A DNA stretch of 64,000 nucleotides. Origin: an uncultured Lachnoclostridium sp. GTDB lineage: Bacteria > Bacillota > Clostridia > Lachnospirales > Lachnospiraceae. The notes under the pieces were generated by a model. It was not told the origin of the DNA and searched no databases. It saw only the letters and a list, made by a program, of their open reading frames with translations. Every line of letters begins with the position of its first letter. Position 1 is the first letter of the stretch. The position numbers and the translations under genes are program-made. The DNA is taken from assembly GCA_946415315.1 (NCBI GenBank), contig CAMKRZ010000008.1, forward strand, positions 1 through 64,000, read 5' to 3'. Shown here one piece after another: positions 43,948 to 53,529 of the stretch.

Positions 43948-45033
43948 ATGAAAACTACCAAGATTGTAATTACAGGCGGCCCGTGTGCCGGAAAATCCAC
44001 CGCCATGAGCTGGGTGCAGAATGCCTTTACACAGATGGGCTATACCGTGCTTTTCATCCCGGAAACAGCAACGGAACTGATTTCCGGCGGTGTCGCGCCG
44101 TGGACATGCGGGAGCAACCTGGATTTCCAAAAGTGTCAGCTTCGTCTGCAACTTGACAAAGAAGATGTCTTTACGCAGGCTGCGAAAACCATGAATGCTT
44201 CTAAAGTATTGATCGTCTGCGACCGTGGACTGCTTGATAACAAGGCATACATGAACGATTTTGAGTTTTCACAGGTGCTGGAGTATCTGAACAGCAATGA
44301 AGTTACGCTTCGGGACAACTACGATGCAGTGTTTCATCTTGTCACAGCGGCAAAAGGCGCCGAAGGATTTTATACAACTGCCAACAACTCCGCCAGAACA
44401 GAGACCATCGAGGAAGCAGCCGCACTCGATGATAAGCTGATCAGCGCTTGGACAGGCCATCCGCACCTCAGAGTAATCGATAATTCTACCAACTTCGAGG
44501 ATAAGATGAGGCGACTGATTTCCGAGATTTCGTCCTTCCTCGGAGAACCGGAACCGTACGAGATCGAACGCAAATTCCTGGTCGAGTATCCGGATGTCCG
44601 TTGGCTTTGCTCGATTCCGAACTGTCAGCGGATTGAAATCATACAGACATACCTGAAATCCGGTCCGGACGAGGAAGTGCGTGTACGCCAGCGCGGTATG
44701 GACGGCCACTACATTTACTTTCAGACAACCAAACGTCGGATCAGCGATGTAAAACGCGTGGAGATCGAACGCCGGCTATCGGAGCAGGAATACCTGCATC
44801 TTCTTATGGATGCCGATACGAATTATCGCCAGATTCGGAAAGACCGCTATTGCCTGACGTTTGACAATCAGTATTTTGAGATCGATATTTACCCGTTCTG
44901 GACCGATAAAGCTATCGTTGAGATCGAACTGAACGACGAAAACGAAGAGATCCGTTTTCCCGAACAGCTTAAGGTAATCAAAGAGGTTACCAAGGATGAA
45001 TCCTACACAAACAGGGCTTTAGCTCGAATATAA
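43948..45033 (+). CDS. AAA_28 ATPase fused to a CYTH triphosphatase domain
   Basis: 361 residues. The first 180 form a P-loop kinase/AAA_28 domain (GGPCAGKST, FIPETATELISGG, VCDRGLLDNKAYM). The last 165 form a CYTH domain with EIERKFLV, the signature of triphosphate tunnel metalloenzymes, and paired acidic/basic strands (EVRVRQRG, VEIERRLS, EIDIYPFW, VEIELND). Such fusions occur in Firmicutes; the substrate is unknown but probably a small-molecule triphosphate or polyphosphate. Divergent from the T7SS cluster, with GGGAGG before the ATG. Confidence 0.88.
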   Translation: MKTTKIVITGGPCAGKSTAMSWVQNAFTQMGYTVLFIPETATELISGGVAPWTCGSNLDFQKCQLRLQLDKEDVFTQAAKTMNASKVLIVCDRGLLDNKAYMNDFEFSQVLEYLNSNEVTLRDNYDAVFHLVTAAKGAEGFYTTANNSARTETIEEAAALDDKLISAWTGHPHLRVIDNSTNFEDKMRRLISEISSFLGEPEPYEIERKFLVEYPDVRWLCSIPNCQRIEIIQTYLKSGPDEEVRVRQRGMDGHYIYFQTTKRRISDVKRVEIERRLSEQEYLHLLMDADTNYRQIRKDRYCLTFDNQYFEIDIYPFWTDKAIVEIELNDENEEIRFPEQLKVIKEVTKDESYTNRALARI

Positions 45034-45051
45034 CCGTAAATGCGACACAAA

Positions 45052-45088
45052 AAACAGACCTCCGGGCGTTTTCCCGAAGGTCTGTTTT
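45052..45088. terminator. Bidirectional terminator
   Basis: AAACAGACCT and AGGTCTGTTT flank an inner CCGGG/CCCG stem. There are Ts on the plus strand and As before the stem, so it serves both the AAA_28-CYTH gene and galM. Confidence 0.85.
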
Positions 45089-45152
45089 AATACTGATCAT
45101 TTCAAAATGTCTTGTCCGAACGGACCTGTTGTTGCCTCTTGCGCCAGCCTGC

Positions 45153-46247
45153 TTACTGCTCCTCCTCTTCCTCCACGGAGAACGAGTACACCGTGCAATA
45201 ATCGAAAGCTTCATCCTCACGGAAAATGCAGGTCGGGAAGGTCGGAATGTTGCAGGAGTTCGGATAGAACTGCGTCTCGAAGCAGACACCGTCGCGCTTC
45301 TTGTAGATCACGCCGCCCTTGCCGGGGTTCGGATCCTTCGAGCCGTCGATAAAGTTGCCGCTGTAGAGCTGCATGCCGGGAAGATCGGTGTAGACTTCCA
45401 TCTTGCGGCCGCTCTTCGGATCGTAGAGGATTGCCACAAGGTCCATCTCGTCCTCCTCATCGATGTCGAGGTCGAGCACATAGTTGTGGTCGTAACCGCC
45501 GGCAATCTTGAGGCACTCCATGTCCGCGTTGATGTCGCGGCCGATCGGCTTCGGCTCCTGGAAATCCATCGCCGTTCCGGTGATGTCCATGATCTCGCCG
45601 GTCGGGATCAGAAGCTTGTCGGTAGGCGTGATCTGGTGGCTGTTGATCCAGACTTCCTGGTCAAGCACGGAACCGCTCGCCTGGCCGGCAAGGTTGAAAT
45701 ACGTGTGGTTGGTCAGGTTGATGACCGTAGCCTTGTCGCAGTCTGCAAAATACTCGATCGCGAGGTCATTGTCGTTCGTGAGCGTGTAGGTCACGGTGAC
45801 ATTGAGGTTGCCGGGGAATCCCTGCTCGCCGTCCGGCGACAGACGCGAAAGCTCGACGCTCACGCACTCGTCATCCTCGTATGTCTCTGCCTCGTAGAAC
45901 ACCTTGTTGTAGCCGAGAGGGCCACTGTGAAGGTTGTTCACGCCGTTATCATTTTTCGCAAGCTCGTAGGTCTTGCCGTCGATCGTGAACTGTGCTCCGC
46001 CGATGCGGTTTGCATGGCGGCCGATGAACGAGCCGTATCCGGGGCCGTTGGTCTCATAGCCCGTCACGTTGTCGTAGCCAAGCGCCACATCCTCGAAATT
46101 GCCGTTCCGGTCCGGAACGATAATGTTGACGATCACGGCGCCGAAGTCCGACACCGTCACCTTCATGCCGTTCTTGTTCTCCAGCGTATACAGGGTGGCT
46201 TCTTTTCCATCCTTGGTCTTTCCGAAACTAGATTTGCTGATACCCAT
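45153..46247 (-). CDS. galM: Aldose 1-epimerase (mutarotase)
   Basis: Interconverts alpha- and beta-anomers of galactose or glucose. 364 residues with family motifs FIGRHANRIGGA, NNLHSGPLGYNKV, the catalytic-His segment NLTNHTYFNL and the likely catalytic Glu in CFETQFYPNS. The C-terminus is very acidic (EEEEEQ). Single-gene transcript between a good promoter and a bidirectional terminator. Confidence 0.93.
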   Translation of the reverse strand: MGISKSSFGKTKDGKEATLYTLENKNGMKVTVSDFGAVIVNIIVPDRNGNFEDVALGYDNVTGYETNGPGYGSFIGRHANRIGGAQFTIDGKTYELAKNDNGVNNLHSGPLGYNKVFYEAETYEDDECVSVELSRLSPDGEQGFPGNLNVTVTYTLTNDNDLAIEYFADCDKATVINLTNHTYFNLAGQASGSVLDQEVWINSHQITPTDKLLIPTGEIMDITGTAMDFQEPKPIGRDINADMECLKIAGGYDHNYVLDLDIDEEDEMDLVAILYDPKSGRKMEVYTDLPGMQLYSGNFIDGSKDPNPGKGGVIYKKRDGVCFETQFYPNSCNIPTFPTCIFREDEAFDYCTVYSFSVEEEEEQ

Positions 46248-46377
46248 TCTGATATTCTCCTTTTTGTATTTCTGAGCCGCCCGGTACTCCCTCGCGACTC
46301 TTCGCGTCTCCGCATTGGTTTTACTCTTTTGTCAACGCGCACTCGATTTCCGTTGCGCCCCTTCTCTGACATTTTAC

Positions 46378-46406
46378 ATCATAGCAAATTCGCAACGGTT
46401 TGTCAC
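46378..46406 (-). promoter_or_regulatory. Promoter of galM
   Basis: On the minus strand GTGACA (46401-46406), a 17-base spacer and TATGAT (46378-46383). Confidence 0.6.
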
Positions 46407-46426
46407 GAAAGAATCATCCGAAACAG

Positions 46427-46463
46427 AAAAAAGCATCGGAAAATGATTTCTTCTCCGATGCTT
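46427..46463 (-). terminator. Terminator of the ilvE-to-hisS gene run
   Basis: On the minus strand AGCATCGGA and TCCGATGCT form a stem followed by TTTTTT, about 50 bases after the hisS stop. Confidence 0.8.
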
Positions 46464-46513
46464 CTCTGAAAAACTCGTCTTTCACTGCGGATATTCCGTC
46501 AAAACGATTCCTC

Positions 46514-47830
46514 TTATCTCACGGCATCCGCAAGCTCCGCGACCGCAACCGCGCGCTGCTCGCCGGTCGCCATGTCCTTGAGCATCACGGTTCCCTGTGC
46601 CGCCTCATCCTCGCCGATGATGGCCGCGTACGGGACACCGATCTTCGCGGCATACTTCATTTTCTGCTTCATGCCCTTGCTCTGGCAGTACACGTCCGCG
46701 TTGATGCCCGCCCCGCGGATCGCCGAAGCGGCCGTGAGGGCCGGGCTGAGCTGTTCCGGTCCCATCGGGATCACAAGGCACCGTGCCAGGCATCCGTTCC
46801 CTGCCGGGATCAGTCTGTTCTCCTTAAGCTGGTAGAACAGTCTCGTCAGACCGATACTGATGCCGATGCCCGGAAGCTTCTGGTCCGTGTAGTACTCGGC
46901 TAGGTTGTCATAGCGCCCGCCGGAGCACACGCTGCCCATGCTCGGATAGTCGTTGAGCATCGTCTCAAACACCGTTCCGGTATAGTAATCGAGGCCTCTC
47001 GCGATCGTGAGGTCGATGATGAACGCGCTCTCCTCAACGCCGAACAGGCGAAGGTACGAAACCACCGTCGCCAGTTCCTCCACGCCCTGGCGGTACAGTT
47101 CGTTGTCGATCTCCTGCGCGCGGAGCGCTTCGATAACTTCATCGTTCGTGCCGCGGAACGCAAGGAACGTAAGGATCCTGTCCGCATCCTCGGTCTTCAC
47201 GCCGAACTTCTCGAGTTCCTCCGTGACCGCGTCGCGGCCGATCTTCTCCAATTTGTCGATCGTGCGCAAAATGTCCCCGATGATCTCCGCATACCCCAGT
47301 GCCGAAAAATACCCGTTCAGCACTTTGCGGTTGTTCATGCGGATCGTGAACGCGCCGAACGCAAGCTCCTTAAACACGTTGTAAATGACCGCCGGCATCT
47401 CCGCGTCGTACACGATATCCAGCGAGTCCTGTCCGATCACGTCGATGTCGCACTGGTAAAACTCGCGGAAACGCCCCTTCTGCGGACGCTCGCCGCGGAA
47501 CACCTTGCTCATCTGGTAGCGCTTGAACGGGAATGTCAGCTCCCCTGCGTGCTGCGCCACATAGCGAGCCAGCGGCACCGTCAGGTCAAAGCGCAGAGCG
47601 ACGTCGTTGTCGCCCTTCATAAAGCGGTAAATCTGCTTCTCGGTCTCGCCGCCCGCCTTCGCCAGCAGCACCTCCGAAAGCTCGATCGTCGCCGTGTCAA
47701 GCGGCAGGAAACCGTAGCGCTCGTACACGCTGCGGATCGTGTCATACATTTTGTTAAATGCGATCTGATCCTCCGGGAGCAGTTCCATGAATCCCGGCAT
47801 GATCTTCGGTTGTACTTTGTTCTTACTCAT
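46514..47830 (-). CDS. hisS: Histidyl-tRNA synthetase
   Basis: Charges tRNA-His. 438 residues, class II fold: motif 2 region FRGERPQKGRFREFYQCDID, the histidine-binding ARGLDYYTG, and motif 3 GIGISIGLTRL, with an anticodon-binding domain at the end. These catalytic segments favour HisS over the regulatory paralogue HisZ. The ATG at 47830 follows GGAGGATAT; a longer in-frame extension exists without support. No T-box leader is visible in the 121 bases upstream. Confidence 0.95.
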   Translation of the reverse strand: MSKNKVQPKIMPGFMELLPEDQIAFNKMYDTIRSVYERYGFLPLDTATIELSEVLLAKAGGETEKQIYRFMKGDNDVALRFDLTVPLARYVAQHAGELTFPFKRYQMSKVFRGERPQKGRFREFYQCDIDVIGQDSLDIVYDAEMPAVIYNVFKELAFGAFTIRMNNRKVLNGYFSALGYAEIIGDILRTIDKLEKIGRDAVTEELEKFGVKTEDADRILTFLAFRGTNDEVIEALRAQEIDNELYRQGVEELATVVSYLRLFGVEESAFIIDLTIARGLDYYTGTVFETMLNDYPSMGSVCSGGRYDNLAEYYTDQKLPGIGISIGLTRLFYQLKENRLIPAGNGCLARCLVIPMGPEQLSPALTAASAIRGAGINADVYCQSKGMKQKMKYAAKIGVPYAAIIGEDEAAQGTVMLKDMATGEQRAVAVAELADAVR

Positions 47831-47951
47831 ATATCCTCCATACCGCAGTCTCCCACGGTTCTTCGTTGCATTTTCAGACACCGGTCCGGGGCAATGTCCC
47901 GTCACCGGCAACGCGCGTTTCACCCCGCGCCGGGCTTGGGTCGTTCAGTTG

Positions 47952-48791
47952 TTATCCGCGGTCACCCGCGTGCGTCCTTTCATCCGACTCAGCATTGTCC
48001 GCATGGATCTTTTCCCCGGTGCTGTCCGCATGCGCTGCCTGTGAAGCCGATGCTGCGCTGGCCTCCACGAGAGCCGTCTCATCCACCTCGATCGTGAGCG
48101 CCCGGTCGATCAGCTCTTTCACTGACGCGAACTCCGGTCCGTACACAACCTTCAGGAAGGCGAGAAAGATCCGCATGTCATACTCGCGCACATCCTCAAT
48201 CATCTCGACGATCGCGGTGTCCACGGAAAATGCAGCCCGGTACGTGCGGTTACTCACCAGCGCGGAGAACACGTCGCACACGCGCAGGATCCGCGCACCG
48301 TACGGGATCTCATCCTCCTCGAGATGGTTCGGATAGCCCGTTCCGTCGCAGTTCTCGTGATGGTTTGCGATGAATGAAATGATCTCCTCGGAGTACCCGC
48401 CCTCTTTGCGAAGAACGTCGATGCCGAGCGTCGGATGCATGCGCACATATTTGGAACGCTCGACCGCCAGGATGTCATCGCGATGGCCGTAGATGACGTC
48501 CGCGAGCTCCAGCTTGCCGATATCGTGCAGCATGCCTGCCACGCCGATCTCCTCGCAAAATGCCTCGTCCTCGCCGAGCGCTCTGGCCACCAGTACTGCG
48601 AGCCTGCTCACGATCTCGCCGTGGGCATAGAAATCCCGCAGATCCTGCTCGACGGTCAGTCGCGCACCCATGCGTTCGATCAGTTGTCGCTCACGTTCCA
48701 GATTCATGATAGTCTCCGATAGTTTTATCCGCGACAGCTCCGTTCGCGGTACCCCCAGGTTCTCCTGCTCTGTCACTCTTTTATCTATCAC
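47952..48791 (-). CDS. HDIG/HD-GYP-like metal-dependent phosphohydrolase
   Basis: Contains MLHDIGKLEL and NHHENCDGTGYP, typical of HD-GYP/HDIG phosphohydrolases, some of which degrade cyclic di-GMP. The C-terminal 45 residues are low-complexity and acidic. Two starts are possible: a GTG at 48791 overlapping the hemZ stop (GTGA), giving 279 residues, or the ATG at 48707, which has CGGAG at ideal spacing and removes 28 residues. No GGDEF or receiver domain is attached. Confidence 0.82.
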   Translation of the reverse strand: MIDKRVTEQENLGVPRTELSRIKLSETIMNLERERQLIERMGARLTVEQDLRDFYAHGEIVSRLAVLVARALGEDEAFCEEIGVAGMLHDIGKLELADVIYGHRDDILAVERSKYVRMHPTLGIDVLRKEGGYSEEIISFIANHHENCDGTGYPNHLEEDEIPYGARILRVCDVFSALVSNRTYRAAFSVDTAIVEMIEDVREYDMRIFLAFLKVVYGPEFASVKELIDRALTIEVDETALVEASAASASQAAHADSTGEKIHADNAESDERTHAGDRG

Positions 48792-50323
48792 TCGTTTCCG
48801 CCGGGCAGTTCATTTGCCGCCAGAAACGCCTGCTTCCGACCGATCATCTCATCGATGCGGTCGATGTAGTCCGTCAGACTCTTCACATTTTCCACGCGCT
48901 CGATGCGGTCTTCGTCGTAAAATACGAACTTCGACATCGCTCCTGCACCGGCCGCCAGGATCGTCTGCTTCTCCTCCATGATGAGGATGTTGTAAATGCC
49001 TTCCCTGCCGTGCTTCGCGTAGCCGACATTTTCCAGGTTTTCGGCCATGTTCTTCTGGCGGTAGAGGTAGTACGGCAGATAGTTGTGCTCGCGGCAGAAA
49101 CGGATGCTCTCCGCAAGCATCTCCGTCACGCCCTGCGCCTCCATGCCCTCGTAGTCCTCGCGCTGCGTCGTCAGTCGCGCCGCGCGCTTTCGCGCAAGCG
49201 TGTGCACCGTGAGCGAGTCGGGATCGAGCTTCGCGATCTCCGCAAGAGTCCCACGCACATCGTCGGGGTTCTCGCCCGTCAGGCCGATAATGATGTCCAT
49301 GTTGATGTTGTCGTGCCCGAGCTCGCGGGCCATGTGCATCGCGTCGATGATCTGCTGCACCGTGTGCCGCCGCCCGATCAGATCGAGCGTGCGCTGCTGC
49401 ATCGTCTGCGGGTTGATGCTGATTCGCGTGACGCCCTGCTCCTTGAGGATCCGGAGTTTCCGCTCCGTGATGCTGTCCGGTCTGCCGGCCTCCACCGTAA
49501 ACTCGATGCAGTTCTCCATCGGAAGGAACTGCCATACGGCCGTGAGAAGCCTCTCCAGCTGCTCCGCCGAGAGCGCCGTGGGCGTGCCGCCGCCGATGTA
49601 TACAGTCTGCAGTTTCCTGCCCGGCATGCATGTGCCGAGGTATTCGATCTCCTTCGTGAGCGCGTCCAGGTACGCGTCCGTCAACTTCCCGAACCGCTCC
49701 AGAGGGTACGATGTAAACGAACAGTAATGGCATGTCGTCGGGCAGAACGGAATGCCAATGTAAATGCTGTAGCCGTCGCGGTAGTTCATACCCGTGAGAA
49801 TTTCCCTCTCGCGCCGCGCTACCTGCAGGCTCGTCGCGATCTTCTCCTCGCTCACGAGATACTCCTCGCGCAGCCACGACTCGATCTGCGCCGCATCCTC
49901 GCCCGCCTCAAGCGCCTCGTAAACAAGCTTCGTCGGGCGTACGCCGGTGAGAATTCCCCACGGCAGCTCCGTGCCCGTCTCCGATGCCAGCACACGGTAT
50001 ATCTCCCGCGCAACGCTGTTGCGGTACGCCTTCCTCTCCGGGTCCACTGCGTCCGCATCGGCCCTGCCGACACACACGCCGCTCCGGTACACGCGGATGC
50101 GGTACCAGTCGTTCATCAAAATACAGGAAAATGTATATTCGTAGGCCGGGTTAGCCGCCAGCAGGAACGTCGGCTCCTCGTGGCAGAGTTCCCTCATGGG
50201 CTCCTCCTCGGCCTCGTAATGGTTCACTTCAAACTCGCTGTGCGGCAGAAAAGCACGGATCAGAGGACGCAGTTCCTGCTCGTAATCACGCCCGTATAGG
50301 TTCAGTTCGATCAGGATGTCCAT
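48788..50323 (-). CDS. hemZ: HemZ, radical SAM coproporphyrinogen dehydrogenase-like protein
   Basis: 511 residues. The radical SAM motif CPTTCHYCSF lies about 40% along, followed by GGGTPTALS and the HemN-type C-terminal domain (YYLYRQKNMAENLENVGYA). The 165-residue N-terminal extension is typical of HemZ in Firmicutes. It may act in anaerobic heme-related chemistry, but many fermenters keep this gene without heme synthesis, so the true substrate is uncertain. AAAGGAG precedes two adjacent ATGs (50326 and 50323). Its place between the MBL gene and hisS is common in Clostridia. Confidence 0.9.
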   Translation of the reverse strand: MDILIELNLYGRDYEQELRPLIRAFLPHSEFEVNHYEAEEEPMRELCHEEPTFLLAANPAYEYTFSCILMNDWYRIRVYRSGVCVGRADADAVDPERKAYRNSVAREIYRVLASETGTELPWGILTGVRPTKLVYEALEAGEDAAQIESWLREEYLVSEEKIATSLQVARREREILTGMNYRDGYSIYIGIPFCPTTCHYCSFTSYPLERFGKLTDAYLDALTKEIEYLGTCMPGRKLQTVYIGGGTPTALSAEQLERLLTAVWQFLPMENCIEFTVEAGRPDSITERKLRILKEQGVTRISINPQTMQQRTLDLIGRRHTVQQIIDAMHMARELGHDNINMDIIIGLTGENPDDVRGTLAEIAKLDPDSLTVHTLARKRAARLTTQREDYEGMEAQGVTEMLAESIRFCREHNYLPYYLYRQKNMAENLENVGYAKHGREGIYNILIMEEKQTILAAGAGAMSKFVFYDEDRIERVENVKSLTDYIDRIDEMIGRKQAFLAANELPGGNE

Positions 50324-50403
50324 CATGCTCCTTTCCGCCGTTGTCAGCAATCATTTTCAATCTCAGGCGGTCACCGGCGCTAATGCTTCCCCGGCTCTGC
50401 CTT

Positions 50404-51120
50404 TCAGTCTTTCACCTGCAGAGGCTCGTCCTTCCCGGACTTCTTCCGCTCGGGCATCATCGCCTTCGTCTGCCCCTTCTCCCAGGTGTACATGTTGTAC
50501 CGCTTCTCGTACTCAATATTGGTCGCCGGCCCATGTCCCGGGAACACCAGCGTGCCGTTCGGCAACTGATACAGCTGCTTGCGGATCGACGCCACCAGCT
50601 GCTCCATGTTTCCGGTCGGCAGGTCGGTACGACCGATGCTCTCCATGAACAGCGAATCCCCGCTGAAGAGGATCGTCTCCGTCGGGAAGAAATAGCACAC
50701 GCCGTCCTCCGTGTGACCCGGTGTCGCAAGGCAGGTGATCGGGAAACCGGCGTACTCGACCAGCTCCTCGTCCTCCACATACTTCTTCACCGGAAAATGC
50801 ATCAGCGACTCCGGAAAATACTCCTCCGCTCCCTTCGGCGCGATCTTGGCGTAATCACTCAGAAAACTCTCCGCGGCGCGCCCTGCCACCACCGGGATGT
50901 CGTAGACATCAACAAGTTCCCGCACGGCTCCGATGTGATCGAAATGTCCGTGCGTGAGCAGGATTGCCACCGGCATCATGTTCATGTTGCGGATCTCCTC
51001 GCGGATCGCGTCCGGCTCCGCGCCGGGATCGATGATGAGCAACTGTTCCGTCTCCGGATTGCCGACTAAGTAGCAGTTCGTGTCGACCGGACCGACATGG
51101 ATGGTTTTGATCTTTCTCAT
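50404..51120 (-). CDS. MBL-fold metallo-hydrolase, glyoxalase II-like
   Basis: 238 residues from the ATG at 51120 (GGGGAAG upstream). It has the metal-binding motif THGHFDH, then TPGHTEDG, FSGDSLF and PGHG, which is the hydroxyacylglutathione-hydrolase-like subgroup. Lies between rel and hemZ, a conserved order in Clostridia. Substrate unknown; a thioester is likely. Confidence 0.9.
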   Translation of the reverse strand: MRKIKTIHVGPVDTNCYLVGNPETEQLLIIDPGAEPDAIREEIRNMNMMPVAILLTHGHFDHIGAVRELVDVYDIPVVAGRAAESFLSDYAKIAPKGAEEYFPESLMHFPVKKYVEDEELVEYAGFPITCLATPGHTEDGVCYFFPTETILFSGDSLFMESIGRTDLPTGNMEQLVASIRKQLYQLPNGTLVFPGHGPATNIEYEKRYNMYTWEKGQTKAMMPERKKSGKDEPLQVKD

Positions 51121-51175
51121 ATGCTTCCCCAAACCGTGCGCTGTGTCGTTCTACAGGAGTAGAACTTACTGTTTG

Positions 51176-53488
51176 TTACCCCGCTGTTCTCTCCACGTCC
51201 ACGACGAACTCCACCTGGCGGATGCGGTTCATCATCGCATTCAGCTGGGCGGTGCTGTGCACTTCAAACGAAACGACGATCGTGCTGATCTCGTTCTTGC
51301 CCGGCCGTACGGTCGTGGAATTGATATTCAGATTATTTTCATTCAGGATGCGGATGACCTCGAGAAGCGTCTCCGTCTTGTGCGAGTTGTTCGCGAAGAT
51401 CCGCACCTCCGCATTGTACGTGCGCTCAGGCGCCGCGGCCTCCTCGTCCTCCGTCATTTCCCATTTGGCCTCGATCAGACGCTGCTTGTCCTCCTCCGGC
51501 AGATGCTGCATGTTCACGCAGTCCGCACGGTGGATCGACACTCCGCGCCCGCGCGTGACGAACCCGACGATCGTGTCGCCAGGCACCGGTGCGCAACACT
51601 TCGAAAAATGAACCGAGATGTCGTTGGCGCCCTGCACGATGATGCCGCCGCCCTGCTTGGTGCGAGCCGGCTTCGCACGCTCCTCGGTGAGCAGCGCCTC
51701 AACCTGCTCCTCGGCGGTCATGCTCTTCGCGCGAGCCTTGTTCCACTCCTCGAACAGTTTGTTGACGACCTGGCCCTCCTTGATCGTGCCGTGGCCGATC
51801 GCCGCCATCAGCGAATCCCAGTCGCGGAAACCGTATTTGACAAGGCAGGCTTCCTGGTACTCCGGCTTGTTGATATCCGGCAGGTTGATGCCCTTCGTCT
51901 TCGCATAGTTCAAAATGGCGTTCTTGCCGCGCGCAATGTTGTCGTCCTTGAGCTCGGCCTTGAACCACTGGTTGATCTTGTTTCTCGCCTGCGCGCTCTT
52001 GACGATCTTGAGCCAGTCGCGGCTCGGTCCCTTCGCGTTCGCGGAGGTGATGATCTCCACGCGGTCGCCGTTCTGGATCTCGTACTCGATGTTCACGAGG
52101 CGGTCGTTGACGCGCGCCCCGATCATCTTGTTGCCCACCGCACTGTGGATGCTGTACGCAAAATCCACCGTGTTCGAGCCGACCGGCAGCGTCTTCACCT
52201 CGCCTGTAGGCGTGAAACAGTACACGCTGTCGTTGAAGAGGTCAAAGTCACTCTTTAAGCTGTTCAGGAACTCCTTGTTGTCGGACATGTCGCGCTGCCA
52301 CTCGAGGATCTGACGAAGCCATGCGAGCTTCTCATCCTCGGCGTTGTCCACGCGCTTTCCGCTCTGGGACTCCTTATATTTCCAATGCGCCGCGATACCG
52401 TACTCGGCGATGCGGTGCATTTCCTTCGTCCTTATCTGGATCTCCACCGGCGTGCCGCCCGGGCCGATCAGCGTCGTGTGCAGCGACTGATAGTTGTTGG
52501 CCTTGGGCATGGCAATGTAATCCTTGAAACGCCCCGGAACGGGCGTGTACATATCGTGTAAAATGCCGAGCGCCGCGTAGCAGTCCTTGACGCTGTCGAC
52601 GATGATACGCACGGCAAACAAGTCGTAGATCTGCTCGATCGACTTGTTCTGGTTGACCATTTTCCGGTAAATGCTGAAGAAGTGCTTGGCACGTCCGTCG
52701 ATCTCCGCGTGGATGCCCGCCTCCTCCATCTTCTGTCCGACCTCGTCAGAAATCTTCTGCACAAACGCCTCGCGGTCCGCGCGCGTCGCCTTGATATCCT
52801 CCGAGAGTTTCTTGTAAACGTCGGGCTTGAGGTACTTTAAGGACAGGTCGTCCAGCTCCTTCTTGATGCGGCTGATACCGAGCCGGTGAGCGATCGGGGA
52901 GTAGATCTCCATCGTCTCCTTCGACTTCTCAACCTGCTTCTCCGGCGACTGGTACTGCATCGTGCGCATGTTGTGCAGGCGGTCCGCCAGCTTGATCACG
53001 ACGACGCGGATATCCTTGGCCATGGCGATGAACATTTTCCGAAGATTCTCCGCCTGTACCTCGATCTTGTCCTGTGAATAATTCAGCTGCGTCAGCTTTG
53101 TGACGCCGTCCACGAGCAACGTGACTTCCTGTCCGAACAGTCTCGACAGCTCCGCCTCCGTGATCGTCGTATCCTCGACGACATCGTGCAGGATGCCGGC
53201 CACGATCGTCTCCTTGTCCATCTCGAGCTCCGCCAGGATGATGGCCACCGACAGGGGATGGATGATGTAGGGCTCGCCGCTCTTTCGCTTCTGATTACCG
53301 TGCGCGTCCAACGCAAGCCGGTACGCGCGCTCTATGATGCTGAGGTCCGTCGTGGGGCGATACTTCCGGATCGTCTCGATCAGCTTCTCATACAGCCGCT
53401 CGGGTTCCGTAAAATCCGCCGTCTTGCCGATGCCTGTTCCTGTCGCCTCGGCTGCTGCCTCAGTCAGATTTTTGTCCTCGTCCGCCAT
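51176..53488 (-). CDS. rel: Bifunctional (p)ppGpp synthetase/hydrolase Rel
   Basis: Makes and destroys the stringent-response alarmone. 770 residues: an HD hydrolase domain (ILHDVVEDT, RLHNMRTMQYQ), a synthetase domain (YQSLHTTLIGPGG), a TGS domain (FTPTGEVKTLPVGS), a helical/zinc-finger-like region (FSKCCAPVPGD) and a C-terminal ACT domain. Both catalytic halves appear intact. AAAGGAGGT precedes the start. It is encoded 41 bases downstream of the capA-like gene. Confidence 0.96.
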   Translation of the reverse strand: MADEDKNLTEAAAEATGTGIGKTADFTEPERLYEKLIETIRKYRPTTDLSIIERAYRLALDAHGNQKRKSGEPYIIHPLSVAIILAELEMDKETIVAGILHDVVEDTTITEAELSRLFGQEVTLLVDGVTKLTQLNYSQDKIEVQAENLRKMFIAMAKDIRVVVIKLADRLHNMRTMQYQSPEKQVEKSKETMEIYSPIAHRLGISRIKKELDDLSLKYLKPDVYKKLSEDIKATRADREAFVQKISDEVGQKMEEAGIHAEIDGRAKHFFSIYRKMVNQNKSIEQIYDLFAVRIIVDSVKDCYAALGILHDMYTPVPGRFKDYIAMPKANNYQSLHTTLIGPGGTPVEIQIRTKEMHRIAEYGIAAHWKYKESQSGKRVDNAEDEKLAWLRQILEWQRDMSDNKEFLNSLKSDFDLFNDSVYCFTPTGEVKTLPVGSNTVDFAYSIHSAVGNKMIGARVNDRLVNIEYEIQNGDRVEIITSANAKGPSRDWLKIVKSAQARNKINQWFKAELKDDNIARGKNAILNYAKTKGINLPDINKPEYQEACLVKYGFRDWDSLMAAIGHGTIKEGQVVNKLFEEWNKARAKSMTAEEQVEALLTEERAKPARTKQGGGIIVQGANDISVHFSKCCAPVPGDTIVGFVTRGRGVSIHRADCVNMQHLPEEDKQRLIEAKWEMTEDEEAAAPERTYNAEVRIFANNSHKTETLLEVIRILNENNLNINSTTVRPGKNEISTIVVSFEVHSTAQLNAMMNRIRQVEFVVDVERTAG

Positions 53489-53529
53489 AACGGTACCTCC
53501 TTTCTTTCATACTTTGGAAACAAGCCCCT

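Noticed and set aside
43679..43951. Small plus-strand frame in the gap before the AAA_28-CYTH gene
   Set aside because: No ribosome-binding site, AT-rich random composition, and it overlaps the next gene's start signal.
45129..46469. Long plus-strand open frame of 446 codons
   Set aside because: It is the exact shadow of galM; its translation is Leu/Val/Arg/His-rich without domain pattern, typical of antisense frames in GC-rich coding DNA.
47831..47951. T-box leader before hisS
   Set aside because: The gap is short and no T-box sequence or antiterminator hairpin is visible; hisS appears to be within an operon.
48849..49877. Second minus-strand frame inside hemZ
   Set aside because: Shifted frame of the same gene; Gly/Arg/His-rich translation with no recognisable fold.
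49010..50299. Long plus-strand open frame opposite hemZ
   Set aside because: Antisense shadow with Arg/Leu/His bias and no ribosome-binding site; hemZ on the minus strand has full family motifs.
51080..52258. Long plus-strand open frame opposite rel
   Set aside because: Antisense shadow of Rel; composition is Arg/Asp/His-rich and lacks motifs.
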